64,000 bases of DNA from Acanthosoma haemorrhoidale (lineage: Eukaryota > Arthropoda > Insecta > Hemiptera > Acanthosomatidae): the NCBI GenBank assembly GCA_930367205.1, contig OV884011.1:167163226-167227225 (forward strand), given 5' to 3'. Each line of letters begins with the position of its first letter. Positions within the stretch are counted from its first letter, which is position 1. The translations under genes and the position numbers were made by a program. The notes below the pieces were generated by a model. That model was not told where the DNA came from. It made no database searches and saw only the letters and a list, made by a program, of their open reading frames with translations. Shown in pieces: positions 45,241 through 56,722 of this stretch.

Positions 45241-47719
45241 ACCAATACAAAAAACAAGCCTAAAATATTCTTAATACTTAATATTATAAGAAAGTAATCA
45301 ATTATAATATAAAAATAATATTATACGAACATAAACTGGAATTCTCTATATTAATTACAAACTTATTGAGATAGAGAAAGAGAGATGGGCTATGACTTAT
45401 AAATACGCAGCAAAGATATATACAATTTTTTTTTATTAAAAAAAAATATGGTACAAAGTTAAAACTCAAACGACTAAATACTAAAATATTAAAAGATTGT
45501 AAAAATAAATACACGATAAAAATAGTATAATAACAAACCTGAGATAGTTGTAGTCTTTAATTACATGATTGACCTTTTTATCTATGTACCTAATTTGTGC
45601 CTATTTTTATTGTATATTTATTTTTCTCAAACTTCAGATTGTATTATATTTTTTTTAACATAAAAATTTGTAATGTCTTGTTTCAAAATTGTAGTCCTTG
45701 ATGATGCGAAACGTTAACTTTGGCCAATAAAAGACTATTTTTGAGAGACAAGGATGAACAAACCCATAGTGAAAATACTGATTTATGTTCAGTTATAAGC
45801 TAGTTAAATTATTAAAACTGGCCCGGAGACGATCCTTCTTTTTATTAAATAGATTTAGTATTACTTTTTGCCTATTAATGTAACATCATCAATAAGCAGG
45901 AAGTAGTGTTGCTTGGTGTAGGCTCGATCGCCGCTAGCTTGTGCCACGATGTTCCCCATTGTTGTTCGTCTTCCTTCGAGACCTCTCTTTCGCTCTCACT
46001 CTCTCTTTCTCTTGTTGGCCCGGTTCCAAAACTACAAGGACCTCTTTTTTCGGCCTACGTTTGTTTTTATTAGTATCGGATCCGTAGTAATAGCGGCTAT
46101 TATTGGTCAAAACCCTCTCCGAGCTGTTTGTATTGCCTCCAGTCTACTCTCAGTCCGTACTACTGTTGTATAAGGGCTGCTAAAAACTCTTTGGAATGCA
46201 ACATGTGAGCCATTAGAGGGTCCAACGACCTGCAGCGGATAATGGAAGTCTGCTGATAAATTCTTAACCTAGCGGAATGTGTGGGGGGTATCAATAACAG
46301 ATAAACAAACATGAATACAACAAAATACAATACGATACAATGTAGAAAGAATCTGCTAGTCTGTTACGGAATATATGTATAAAAGGGATCCAGGTAATTA
46401 ATACCTGCAAATGGGAAATTTAAATATTGTGTTTAAATCTTTTATGTGAGTAAGAGTATTTAACATAATCCAACATGGAAATGCTATGTCTGTTGTTTAT
46501 ATTCAGGTAATTCAAACCTATCTATAGATGAATTTCCGTCTATATCAGTTCAATAGCCACTCGCCTCTCAATTATAGCAGCTACCTCATTTTGTTTTTAA
46601 TAATTGATATTATTTTTTAACATCTAGGTGATAATATGGGCCCCGATCCCATGGCTTGTGGCTTGGCGAGCCTTGTCTGAAGTTTGTCTAACCTCGCATC
46701 GTGGGAACGGCAATCAAAGCCTTGTGCTTGGGGCAGGCTACTTGCCAAGTAGTCCATGATGAAGTGGAATAATAAAGTTGCAATGGAGTTTTTAGATTTG
46801 TACGAGGAAAAACATAAAATACGGAATTCACAACATCCAGGCATAAAAATGGGAGCCAGTTGTTGCCATTACGTTTGGGAATGTATTCAAAATAATATTT
46901 GTGTGTAGTGTTCTTCGAAAGAAATTTAAAAGAATAAAAAATGTAAGCATTTATGGTAATTTCTTTTATTAGATTATTTTAATTTCCTTAATAATCGTAA
47001 TAGGTTTTAGGGTTTTGTTGTCATTATCAAAAAACTAGAGACCCTTACAATAGCTTATGATAGACCGCTAATTGGGGAAATATGGAGACTTGTTATAAAT
47101 TAATGCATAGTCAATTAGAAAATTAAAGGCCAATAAAAATAAGAGGGCTATTAAATGAAATACCTTGACAGTCTGATTATAAATATTTAATGTATTAAGG
47201 TAATTAGATCATAGCAAACCAATCTACTTTACAATGTACTATTATTTTCAACTGGTTATTATCGCCAAGCCTCGACTGAGCTGTCTATGAACAATCTAGC
47301 GGGTAAAAAGTAAAAAAGTGATGAAATATATTTAATTCTAAAGTGGGACTAAGGTTCGGTTATATGAGAAAAAACCGTATTAACCCAGTTCAAAGTAAAC
47401 AAAAAATGAGTCAATGCCTTATTCCTGTAAGGTACTGTTAACAGGTAGTATTCCAGTGACCGTCAGAGTAAACAACTTATAAATTTAACACCTTTAAGTT
47501 ATAAAGTAACTTGTAAGTTTAAAAATATGGATTCTAACCCTAGAGGCACGCTTTTTTAAAATGTTTGAACTGAATTCATAAAAAGTTCTGGTCGATTTTT
47601 AAATACTTTTTTTGCAACCGAGTAGAAATTGAGATGATGATCTCAAAAATACAGATTTGAAAAACTACATCGTTCTCGAAACTTCTGAAAACTTGAGAAT
47701 ATATATTTCTTGCTTATAT
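45241..47719. other. No recognisable gene
   Basis: Mostly AT-rich. A more GC-rich patch at 45930-46170 gives a 74-codon frame with a hydrophobic stretch but no family match I can defend. Another at 46620-46850 looks repeat-like but was not matched. Confidence 0.45.
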
Positions 47720-47731
47720 TAGTCATGTATT

Positions 47732-48261
47732 CAGAGCTCCCAGAACAAAATCCTGCGCACGGCACTATGGCATACCTCTTTTCGTGATATGAAAGCTCCC
47801 GACATCCACGAAAAGTTCGAAGTCCCCAACATCACCGAAGCCATCCAAAGAAGACACATCAAATTCTTTGACTCGATGAAACGTAGCTAAAACCCTCTAT
47901 TCCGAGACATGTCACCCCCACCGCTACCGGCAAGATGGCAGCTATCAAGATCTGGTAAAGCAGACCAACTAGTGGACATCACGGCGCTTGGCCCACAAAC
48001 AACAAGCCTCTAACGGGCACCCAACACTGCTATCCGACTAAATAAGACTCTACTACATACCTAGAGGGACTCTAGGCCCAGCCACCAGTGGACTCTCACC
48101 ACTGTACCGCAACTATCAACCTCTACCGAGGCTTCCCACACTCCTTAGTTCTCTCACACCACCTTCAAGCAGGTACTCCTAGTACAAGGATCCGCTCAAC
48201 CCAAATATCCCTTTATTTTTCCCTCATCCTTAATCTTATAATTAGAGAGCTAAGAAAAAAA
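47732..48261 (+). mobile_element. LINE family B relative, 5'-truncated, with 12-bp target-site duplication
   Basis: AGTCATGTATTC occurs at 47720-47731 and 48262-48273, flanking the insertion exactly. Inside, the ORF2 C-terminus reads QSSQNKILRTALWHTSF, then IHEKFEV and IQRRHIKFFDSM, a stop, then NPLFRDMSPPPLPARWQ. This aligns with the last 90 residues of the LINE B protein (FQNRVLRTSLKHTPF, RRHIKFFDSL, NPLFSDLQPPPMPVRW). A 3' UTR follows, ending AGAGAGCTAAG plus a short A run. Confidence 0.92.
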
Positions 48262-48273
48262 AGTCATGTATTC

Positions 48274-49835
48274 TACATATATACCAAGTTCAGTCACATT
48301 ATTTTGCATAGCAATCATTTATATAATATTGTTCATTTCAGTTGCGAAATATGTGATTAAAAGGAGTGACCTCTGTATTTATTTAAGGATAAAAAAAGTA
48401 GTTAATAGACCAAATCTGGAATGCCGTTATATCTTCTATGAATATGTACGAAATAAATTCAATCTTCAGCACCCTCCTGAGAAGAACTACTCCAATCCTT
48501 AATTTCCTGTTCTAAAGTGAAACTAGGTTCAGTGGAATCGTACCTTTACCAACTTACAGTAGAAGCATTTTTTAGTTTAATTTCAACCTAAACAAATTAA
48601 AAAAAAATGTTTTACTGTGCGTCGTAGGACCGAGGCTCTTGCATTAACCTAATGCGATTTCCTAACAAAGTCATACACTTATTTATATATTCATGGGTAA
48701 CAATTATCTCACGGCATGAGAAATTATTCTATTCCCCGTGGTGCCGTCAGATTTCCTTTCCAACCTGGTCACTTGCTCGTTCTTCTTATACCTTCGCACT
48801 CCATTAGTGAGGACTTCTTCACAGGCGTCTGACACTGATACATCACAGGATAAAAGTTTTATTGACAGTGTTAATAATTGTTCACGCCAGTGCGATCATT
48901 TTGGTTCAAGGTCACATGCCACCTGGTGGGGTGTAGAGTGAAGATGACAAAAGCTTGTCGAGGTCGAAGTCACCTGTGTTGTAGCCATCTTGTCGGAGTA
49001 ATTAAACCTATTTAGTGATACACATCGGAAACCTTATTCGCAAGGAGTTGTTTTCCCGTTGTATTAACGTTATTATAGGGCCTGAAGTAGTCGTGACCAT
49101 CGGGCGTGTCCGCTTCAACAAGAAGTAAGAGGAACATTGTTGGCAGAGGTGATAGACCAAGGTAAGCAAATTTCTTTCTCTATCACCCCGGTGCGGCAAT
49201 TAATATTATACAGTCCATTTGTACAGCCTATATATGGGGGTGTTGGGTGTTTTGGTGAGTACAATAATAGTCCACGAAAGCCGTATTGATTATTTATACT
49301 GCATTTATTTATGGTGTTGCTAGGGCGTTAAGTAACCGTTCAAACCAGTGCGTCCCTCTAAATGCAAAAGTAGGGCTGCAAAAACGTCATGATTTTACGT
49401 AACACATGTTGCATACTGTCAATCAGGTCTTAAAATTACAGATTGATTAATTATTAATTCTTACTCAACTTTTATAGATATGGCCATAATTCTCATGTCT
49501 TTCGTTTCTCAAAGAGACCTGTAAAATTTCATTTTATCTAGCTTGAACAGGCGAATTGGAAAGACGAGATATAATCCTAATCGCAGATATAATCCTAATT
49601 TCGAAAAAAAAAATCAGTATAGGAATGCTATAAATGAAAATATATACATATCAGTTAGCTGTATGAGCTGCTCTGGACAAACGAAATATGGTTCGTTGCA
49701 CTCCTGGGCTCAAATCACATAGAGAAGGAGACTAAACTTCGAATCGTTGGCCGCCCTGACATGGAATGTATTGTGATCCCAGGACTTTGGCCATCACCCG
49801 AGCAAATTACATTCTTTGGCCTGTAGCCAGAATGC
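48274..49835. other. No recognisable gene
   Basis: Mixed composition. Short frames at 48266-48502 and 48738-48941 have no motif I recognise. Confidence 0.45.
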
Positions 49836-49839
49836 GGAA

Positions 49840-50100
49840 AGCTGGCCGATGTACTTGTAGGCCATACCGTCTTCCTTTACCATACCAAATTTTCCTTGTT
49901 CCATAAACTATTGGCGTACAAACATCTACTGAGACCAATTTGGACATGTGAAGACCAACAAGATGTTTAAACCAAAAGACTTATCACAGTGCACCACCGT
50001 AGTCTTCGCACTGACCTAAGACCTCCCTACGTTCACGACTGCATTAGAACATTATACAGAAACCTTCTAAATCATCTAAATTAATAACAATAAAATATCT
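49840..50100 (+). pseudogene. Jockey-type LINE relic
   Basis: KLLAYKHLLRPIWT (about 49905-49948) and, after frame changes, RSLRTDLRPPYVHDCIRTLY match the post-catalytic region of Jockey ORF2 (KLLLYK..LKPIWTYG, VLRTIVNAP.YV.N). Stops and indels are frequent and no 3' end is recognisable. Confidence 0.5.
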
Positions 50101-50154
50101 TGAACAATATGAGGGAGTACTCACTAGATGTGCTCTGCCTTCATGTCAAATAGC

Positions 50155-50730
50155 TGAAGGTAATGCCGTTTTTTTTTTTACATTAAATTCAAACAGATAA
50201 ATTTTCAGCATGTTTTTTTTTTAATCAATGATGTAATCATTAACGTTTTGCCATCTAGTGTGCGAATTTTCAATGCCGGATCGATAAAAATCAACTGGGT
50301 TTTGAGCAAAATATCTGGAGATGGCATTTTCGAGATCATCCAAATTTTTTGCCACTTAGAAAATGTAGCGATCGGAATAAATGGAAATGCGATAGCGAAA
50401 TATCGGGCGATTATGATGGCTGGGTGAAGCAATACCTCCCACCCTAATTCATCAATTTTTTCCAGGGTTCGTCTTGTGCAGTGCGGTCTTGCTTTATCGT
50501 GTTGCAGAACAACCCCTTTTCTGTTAACAATCGCTGGGAACTTATCGATTAAAGATTGAGTAAATAAATCAATCCAATTGTTTACAGTAAAGGTCTGTAT
50601 TCTCAGTTTGTCCAGGTTTCAGCAGTTCAAAATGAACAACCCCACGAAACACACAAAATTGCATTTTTGGGAGCTTAGATGTACTTCGTGGCGATTCATT
50701 CGGAGAGAGCCACTGCCTTTTGCGTTATAT
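50155..50730 (-). mobile_element. Mariner 3' half, left arm of an inverted pair
   Basis: On the - strand from about 50730 down: QWLSPNESP, CVFRGVVHFELLKPGQT, then VVLQHDKARPHCTRRTLEKI (catalytic-region motif HDNARPH with one change), ELGWEV, a frameshift, then RYFAQNPVDFYRSGI-like residues in another frame, ending near 50215. The outer end TAATGCCG, a T run, then ACATTAAAT is the inverse of the right arm's end. The transposase N-terminus is missing. This is a dead, half-length mariner in a different subfamily from the two elements at 1969 and 13660. Confidence 0.78.
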
Positions 50731-50997
50731 ATTGCACCATCGGATTTCCATTCATACCGATCGCTACAACGTTTTCTAAGCGGCAAAAATTTGGATGATG
50801 TACAAAATGCCATCTCCAGATATTTTGCTCATAAACCAATTGATGTTTATCGATCCGCCATTGAAAATTTGCACACTAAATGGCAAATGGTTGTTGATAA
50901 CGAAGGTGATGACAGCATTGATTAAAAACAAAGACTTGTTAAAAAAATTAGTCTGTTTAGATTTAATGTAAAAAAAAAAAACGACATTACTTCCCTG
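50728..50997 (+). mobile_element. Mariner 3' end, right arm of an inverted pair
   Basis: On the + strand: IAPSDFHSYRSLQRFLSGKN, LDDVQNAISRYFAHKP, YRSAIENLHTKWQ, stop at 50925. This is the last 65 residues or so of the same mariner transposase as the left arm, then an end with ACATTAAAT-like and CGACATTACTTCCCTG sequence. It abuts the left arm with no spacer near 50728-50735 (TATATATTG). Confidence 0.78.
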
Positions 50998-51399
50998 TCC
51001 CTTTATTACATAGAACATCCGCTTCTTGTGGCGATAGTCACAATTGTGAATTAATAATGTTAAAAAAAAAAACCTAGACAAAGTTTATTTGACATTATTT
51101 AATTAACTGATTGAAGCATATTCGACGAGTGGACAGGTTTAATGGGATGACATAAAAATAATATAAACTGATGAAACAGACTATTTCTGCAATAAGTACA
51201 AACTGAGTACTGTTGGTGTCAACTGCTTATTAAATGTAGATCCGATGACCTCAGAGGTTTCAACTACTGAGTCGTTGTTACCCCCGCGCATACTTTGTCC
51301 GGATTTCGTAACTTTTCTTCGATAATTTCAGTTCAGGCAAAAAATCAAAAATATGTTATAATTTTTAGATACTTCCCCAAAGGTATGAATTAGAATCGT

Positions 51400-51475
51400 G
51401 AAGACTAGCTCAAGTGGTAAATCACCAGACTATAGGTTGTTTCGGTCTCGGGTTCGATTCCTGAGTCTGGCCAGT
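51400..51475 (+). repeat. tRNA-like sequence (SINE head or tRNA pseudogene)
   Basis: CTAGCTCAAGTGGTAA (A box) and CTCGGGTTCGATTCCTGAG (B box in a T arm whose 6-bp stem pairs with one G-T) are spaced as in a tRNA. The D arm and anticodon arm do not fold cleanly and the acceptor stem is not closed. A T-rich tract follows, as in RNA polymerase III units. Confidence 0.5.
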
Positions 51476-53415
51476 GCATTTTTTCTTTGGTTGTTAGTAA
51501 TAATGAAATGATTAGTTTTTTTTATTCTGTTAATGTGTTGTCCAATTCTTTTTTTGCTTATATTTCTTAATATTTATTGGATCTACATCCCCGTGAAAAT
51601 TAACGGAATATTTCATTACGTTGCATTCATTAATGACTGTTGAGCAGTGTATTTTTTAAAATATTCATACATATCTCATTCTCAAACTAGGATTGTTTTC
51701 GAATATCACAATTTAAAAAAAAAAATACTATAGTCACATTTGGCCCTTCGATAATTCCTGCTTTTTGCAGTCAGTGATTGACCGCGGTTCTCTTGACACA
51801 ACCATAACAACCAGATGAGTTGTTTATTTCTATTTTATATATCGCCTATTGAGTAATATATAGCAATATAATATCGATACTTTCATCGGATAAAAATATC
51901 GTGTACTCGAATGGTAGTTTAAGCGGTATCGAATCAACACCGACAACAAGACCGCAAGAGACATCAAACAGAACCGCTCAAAGAGATACTAACCACCAGT
52001 CCCGCTGTGTGTGTAAATAGAGGTGTCTTTATTTTATTATTTGTGGTGGGGATGAGTGTGGTCTGTCTTCAACCTATTTATCCCTTTGGATAACGAAGAT
52101 GTTTGTGTTTGGTCTTTATAAGGGAAGGAAAGGTTTGTTTACATTTTAAAATGTGACATTAGGCAGCGAACAAAGAGTAATTAAAACAAACAGCCAGTGA
52201 TTCGGTTTAAAAGGTAACTGATAAACACGTGTGAAAGGATCTCGGTTCCAATCCCAAGACTCTGGTTTGTTCCGCTGTAACACTTTTAAGTCCTTTTAAA
52301 CTCGACTGAATTCAATTTTCACATATCGAGCTCTTAGTGTCAAATACAGACCATGTCATGGAACTCTGATCGGGTGTATATCAGTCGTAACTGTTGGAAA
52401 TATTTCTACTAAATACTTCTTATGTGGTCTTCTAGAGCTAGTGTAACTAATGAAATCTTTTTCGGTAAATATAAAACAACGTCTTTGTCTTTAAATGAGC
52501 TCTACAATGTTAACAACTGACCCATGACCGGGTATTTCGAGGTCCCACCGAATCCACCGGTGAATTTCTTCTTTGCCTCATAACTATTAATAATTTATTA
52601 CTATTGCTTTTAGGATTCTCAATGATATCAATTTCGCCGATGTAAGTGCTCGTTAGCCAGAGCTAATAAATCTCTTTTAGTCGACCAGAGCTATGGTCCA
52701 TTTCAACAAAAACCAAACGAATTCCTTCCTCATACTTCAGAAATACGATCTCCTTTGCTTTTATTTCAACAGAGCGATAAAAACACCCAGCCAAGTCACA
52801 AAGATATTAACAATTGATATATATTACTCTCCTGTTTTAAAACGTTCCTAGGTATTTACAGTTATTACCGTTCGTATTAGTGTAGCTGACTTGTTAAATT
52901 TGTTTGTTTTGGCATGTGGAACTACTACTGGATATATAATTATATTTTCAAACAATTGTTTTGGCTGACCTCTAACATTATTTCAAGCTCTGTTCATATT
53001 TTTCAGACTTTATAAATTTCAATAAGAATAAATATGTCTGAATATATTTTTACGGGGTTTAAGCTATAATAGCCAGGTTACGAATTTAGAAAATAATGAA
53101 TCAACGCAACGTAATAAATGATTTATTTTTTCAAATAAAGGTTGATAAATAGGATGTCTTAAGGTAAATTTAAAACCTTCATTCTCTTCACGAGTCTAAT
53201 CTGAAATTTGTCATACCACGCGCCATTGAAACGTAAAGACTTGTCATTGCTCAAGGCGATTCGGGGTGTTTTTTTCCCGTTAAATGTCAGTAAATTCTTC
53301 GGACAGCAGTACAGCGGTTCCCACGACCCGTGAAAGTTTGTAGAATACCTTCCTATTCTTCTCGGAGGTCTTCTATTTAAGCAGCTGGATACGGTTCGCA
53401 TCGACAGCTTAAATA
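51476..53415. other. No recognisable gene
   Basis: AT-rich. A weak B-box-like GATCTCGGTTCCAATCCC lies at 52230-52250. An 80-codon - strand frame at 53159-53401 contains FHGSWEPLYCCPKNLL; its composition looks coding-like but I cannot assign it. Confidence 0.4.
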
Positions 53416-53419
53416 ACTA

Positions 53420-53705
53420 GGTCTCTCGAGAGGTTAAACACCGACCTGCACCCGTTGCTTGGAGTGCCTTCGGTGGGTGTGTTCATTCACCAGAGACATC
53501 AAGTTTTTTGACTCGTTACAGTACCTGACAAACCCAGTGTTTAACACTATGAACCCACCCCTATTCCCATATTATTGGGAACAGGCTATCCGGGAAGACT
53601 AGGTTAAGTTAGTTTATTTAGATTTAGGTTAGTATTAGCACAACTTATTCTTAAGGTGAGCCCTATTACTTTCTATGTTGATCAGCCTACTTTAGCAAGT
53701 TGAAT
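53420..53705 (+). pseudogene. LINE family A 3' end relic
   Basis: Contains CTCTCGAGAGGTTAAACACC, CTGCACCCGTTGCTTGGAGTG, then TCAAGTTTTTTGACTCGTTA, the end of family A ORF2 (LHPLLGVPS..EF, IKFFDS), and the 3' untranslated ATCCGGGAAGACTAGGTTAA and GGTGAGCCCTATTAC. No poly(A) or target duplication is seen. Confidence 0.7.
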
Positions 53706-54274
53706 TTGCAAAGGTGAGCGTGGTTCACCTATGAAACTATAATGACTTCATGAATTTATAATGATGTTTCGAAATTTGTATTAAGCTTCATCCAAATGTT
53801 ATCTCTACTAATCATACCATATCCAATATAGCATAATGTATTCAAGTTATAGTAGAAATTTAACGAGACTCTTAACAGGTGGATATATTATTTGTAAATA
53901 TTGGGATGTTATATTAGAAAATGTTCTTTGTGACGTGAGACAGATATTTGAATGTGCCTTCATTCGATTCAGTCTACCAAAAAGTTATAAAAACTTCCCT
54001 AACCACGTTTTAGAGGTTAAAATTGAACCATTACCTCTTGTCACATTTGCATTTTTCCAAGCTATAACCCCTTTTTCACTAGCACATCAGCCATCATTCT
54101 CTACTTCATCATCACAAATGAGACACTTATTGAAGAGTATCCCGTTCAAAGAAAATAAACACTGCTAATCGGTACTAAAACGTTTTCACCCAAATGAAAG
54201 AAGAGGACCTCTAAATATGCGTGGCCCATGAACCAAGAAGAAGTTTACATAATAGTCATGGTGGTAAAAAGCAT
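53706..54274. other. Unassigned 110-codon open frame
   Basis: A frame at 53836-54168 (+) begins with ATG and has no motif I can name (contains DVRQIFECAFIRFSLPKSY). AT-rich codons and the absence of splice or promoter signals make chance or an unknown repeat as likely as a gene. Confidence 0.25.
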
Positions 54275-55013
54275 TGTTGTGGCCACCTCTTAATTACAAA
54301 TAATTATAAGTCACTCTCTTCTCGATCAGATCATATCATATCTATCATTTTTTCCGTATGTTTAATAAATTAAGCTTATGACCCCAGTCGGAGAGTGGGG
54401 GAGTCAGTCGTAGGTGGGGAGTTATCCCCACCCTACTGGCTGGCCTCCTATATAAGCCCGAGCCCCTGAGTCAGAGCTCAGACAAGACTCTCTCTCTCTG
54501 CACTGGCGCCTGCGGCTCTACTCAAAACCATAGACTCCTCATTCAACTACCTCTGCATCTCTTTCTCTCCTCACCTCGCTATGTTTTAGCCCGGCTTTGC
54601 CAGACCTCACACCTTCCTAGTGAGATTCTCTGCCTTCGTCTCGCTAAAACTAGCACCTCCTTGAGAGACCTCTCCCTCACGGAAGACGGTGACCGTGGCC
54701 CTGCAAATTTTACCAGCAGTGTCTCCCATTGCAATCCAGTCTGCCTCTCTCAGGTTCACACTCGCCTTTGGGATCCGGACGGTTTTCGCCTACCCTTAGA
54801 TACCAAGTGTGAATTCGTGGTCATTCCAAGACCACATAAACTACCTATAACCTACCCTGTACCTCTTCTCCTGAACACAGTGCTTTGTCGGGGCACAACA
54901 CACCTTCTAAAGATCTTATGGAGTCAGATCAAAGCGAATCAGGCTGCCCTGCAGACTAGGCCGGCGGACAGGGTGAAAGACCATAGCTCCAGCCCCCTAT
55001 TGACGACCCGACA
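54275..55013 (+). mobile_element. Solo LTR (family S, subtype 2)
   Basis: Starts TGTTGTGGCCACCTC and ends TTGACGACCCGACA. The TATA box TATATAAG at about 54452 is followed by GAGTCAGAGCTCAGAC at the distance expected of a start site, so transcription would run +. It shares the GATCCGGACGGTTTTCGCCT and TCTCGCTAAAACTAGC blocks with the other copies. Flanks (AGCAT, AGGCA) show no convincing target duplication. The 144-codon frame at 54661-55095 starts in the LTR and runs past its end; it is not considered a gene. Confidence 0.88.
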
Positions 55014-55770
55014 AGGCACCCTACCAAAAGACGATAACGTCTCAAACAGTATCCCCCATTCATCTTATCGTCGAGAGGGAATCAACAATGGGTAGTTGGT
55101 CAACAACAATACGGTGGTATCTGACCTTCACAAAACACCTCGGGGCTTTCCAGCTTATTCACTATTTACGTTACTTCAAATATTATTTATTACCAATAAA
55201 TAATTGACGTGATAATTATTTTTTAATTAGTTTTAGAGGTAAAAAAAGTGATCTGTGTTTTTAACCAAAACTAACATGTCATCCCCCTTTACCTTTCTAA
55301 CTACTGATTCACGAAAAAAATGAATAGTAACTTTCTTATAGAAAATTGTATCACTTTAATTTTTTATATAAAGAACCTTTCTAGTTCCCGAGATATTTGT
55401 ATAAACCCCCAAAAAGGTACCTGTAATGCTACTGCACCCCCCTTTCAGTATACTGTACTAAAAGTAGTATAGACTTTTATTATGTTGTACAGAACACTCG
55501 AATGATCAATTGCAATACCACAACTATGTTGATTTTTTTTTCTAATCGGCGATTTTTGCCCTTCGTTGCCTGGACTACTGGGTATGACATTCAGGAAAAA
55601 AACAAAAAATATTACGTATTTATACGATACTGGGCCGAATCTAAATGAGGCCTTTGAAAAATTCTTCTGTAGTGAATGCAAATGGTGGCCAATTTCTAAA
55701 AGTAAAAGTTAAGAAAAGCTTCAATTGTAAAAGAATTAATTTTTAGCCAAAGAAAAAATATAGTTATAGG
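55014..55770. other. No recognisable gene
   Basis: AT-rich sequence, nothing supported. Confidence 0.5.
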
Positions 55771-55774
55771 ATCA

Positions 55775-55835
55775 AGACTTCATTATAACCAGCCCGGTGC
55801 TCTACCAACTGAACTAACCTGTACGAGTAAACGAC
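55775..55835 (-). repeat. tRNA-like SINE head
   Basis: The - strand has GTTAGTTCAGTTGGTAGAGC (A box), nearly the same as the segment at 15889-15908, including a shared ACTCG upstream of it. The B box is decayed. Confidence 0.45.
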
Positions 55836-56720
55836 CTCCTCAATTGCTAGTTGGATTTAGTATCCATACCACAAATAAATTTGACTATTTAAAAGAAAAT
55901 CAATTTTTCTTAGGGGTTAGATATTAGTTTATAGATCTAAATTGATTTTGCATACTGATGATTGAGATATTCCAGTTATTTTTTATCGATTTGATAATGA
56001 CTAAGTAACAAAGTTATTTTCACTAGTAAGTCTCAATCGTGTATCAAACATTGTGGATGAAATATGAGGGCCGGAATTTGCTAAAACAAACAGATTTCGG
56101 TTCGTTTAGTTCTGGTGGAGGAGGAGCTCGGCCAAGACAAATAGTCATAATTCATTTTCAGAAAGAATAAAAATACTACCTAACGTAAAGATTAAAAACA
56201 AAATTATCGCTATATCGCTGAAACATGCATGCAGTGATAGAGTAAATAGTGACAGAATGTTTACATATTTACTTGGGGTTTACACATTGCATCTTCCTTA
56301 TCATTTATTTAAAAAAAAAAATGTATATAATAAAATGACAATGTAAAATTAATTTCCTTCCCTTAACATCTGAGGATTTAGTGTAGTCTCCTACATGTGG
56401 TAATTACGAATAGAAAGGATATTTAGGATGAAAAGGTGGCAATAGGTTTGAAAATAAAGTGATCTCTAAAACCCACTTAAAATAAACACCAGTGTTAACT
56501 GTACTGGGACCAAGCACGGTACTGGATGAAAGTTCTAATATAAAATGGCTCCTGCTCGCCGATGGAAGGTCGGTCATCGACGAAAAACGTACGTAGGTAT
56601 CACTTAAAGACTAGATGTGACCGTGCGCCGTACATACCCGCATACACACCTTCTCACTCCCTAAACTCAACTTACTTTTAATAAATTAATTTAGTTCGAT
56701 TCTAAAATCTCATTTTATTA
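55836..56720. other. No recognisable gene
   Basis: AT-rich sequence, nothing supported. Confidence 0.5.
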
Positions 56721-56722
56721 TA

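Noticed and set aside
51400..51475. Working tRNA gene
   Set aside because: A and B boxes and the T arm are good, but the acceptor stem does not close and the anticodon arm is poor; called a SINE head or pseudogene instead.
54275..55013. Target-site duplication for this LTR, and for the one at 17702-18576
   Set aside because: Flanking five-base words differ (AGCAT and AGGCA; ATTCC and ATGCC), so the duplications cannot be claimed, unlike the exact GTGCC at 34029 and 34846.
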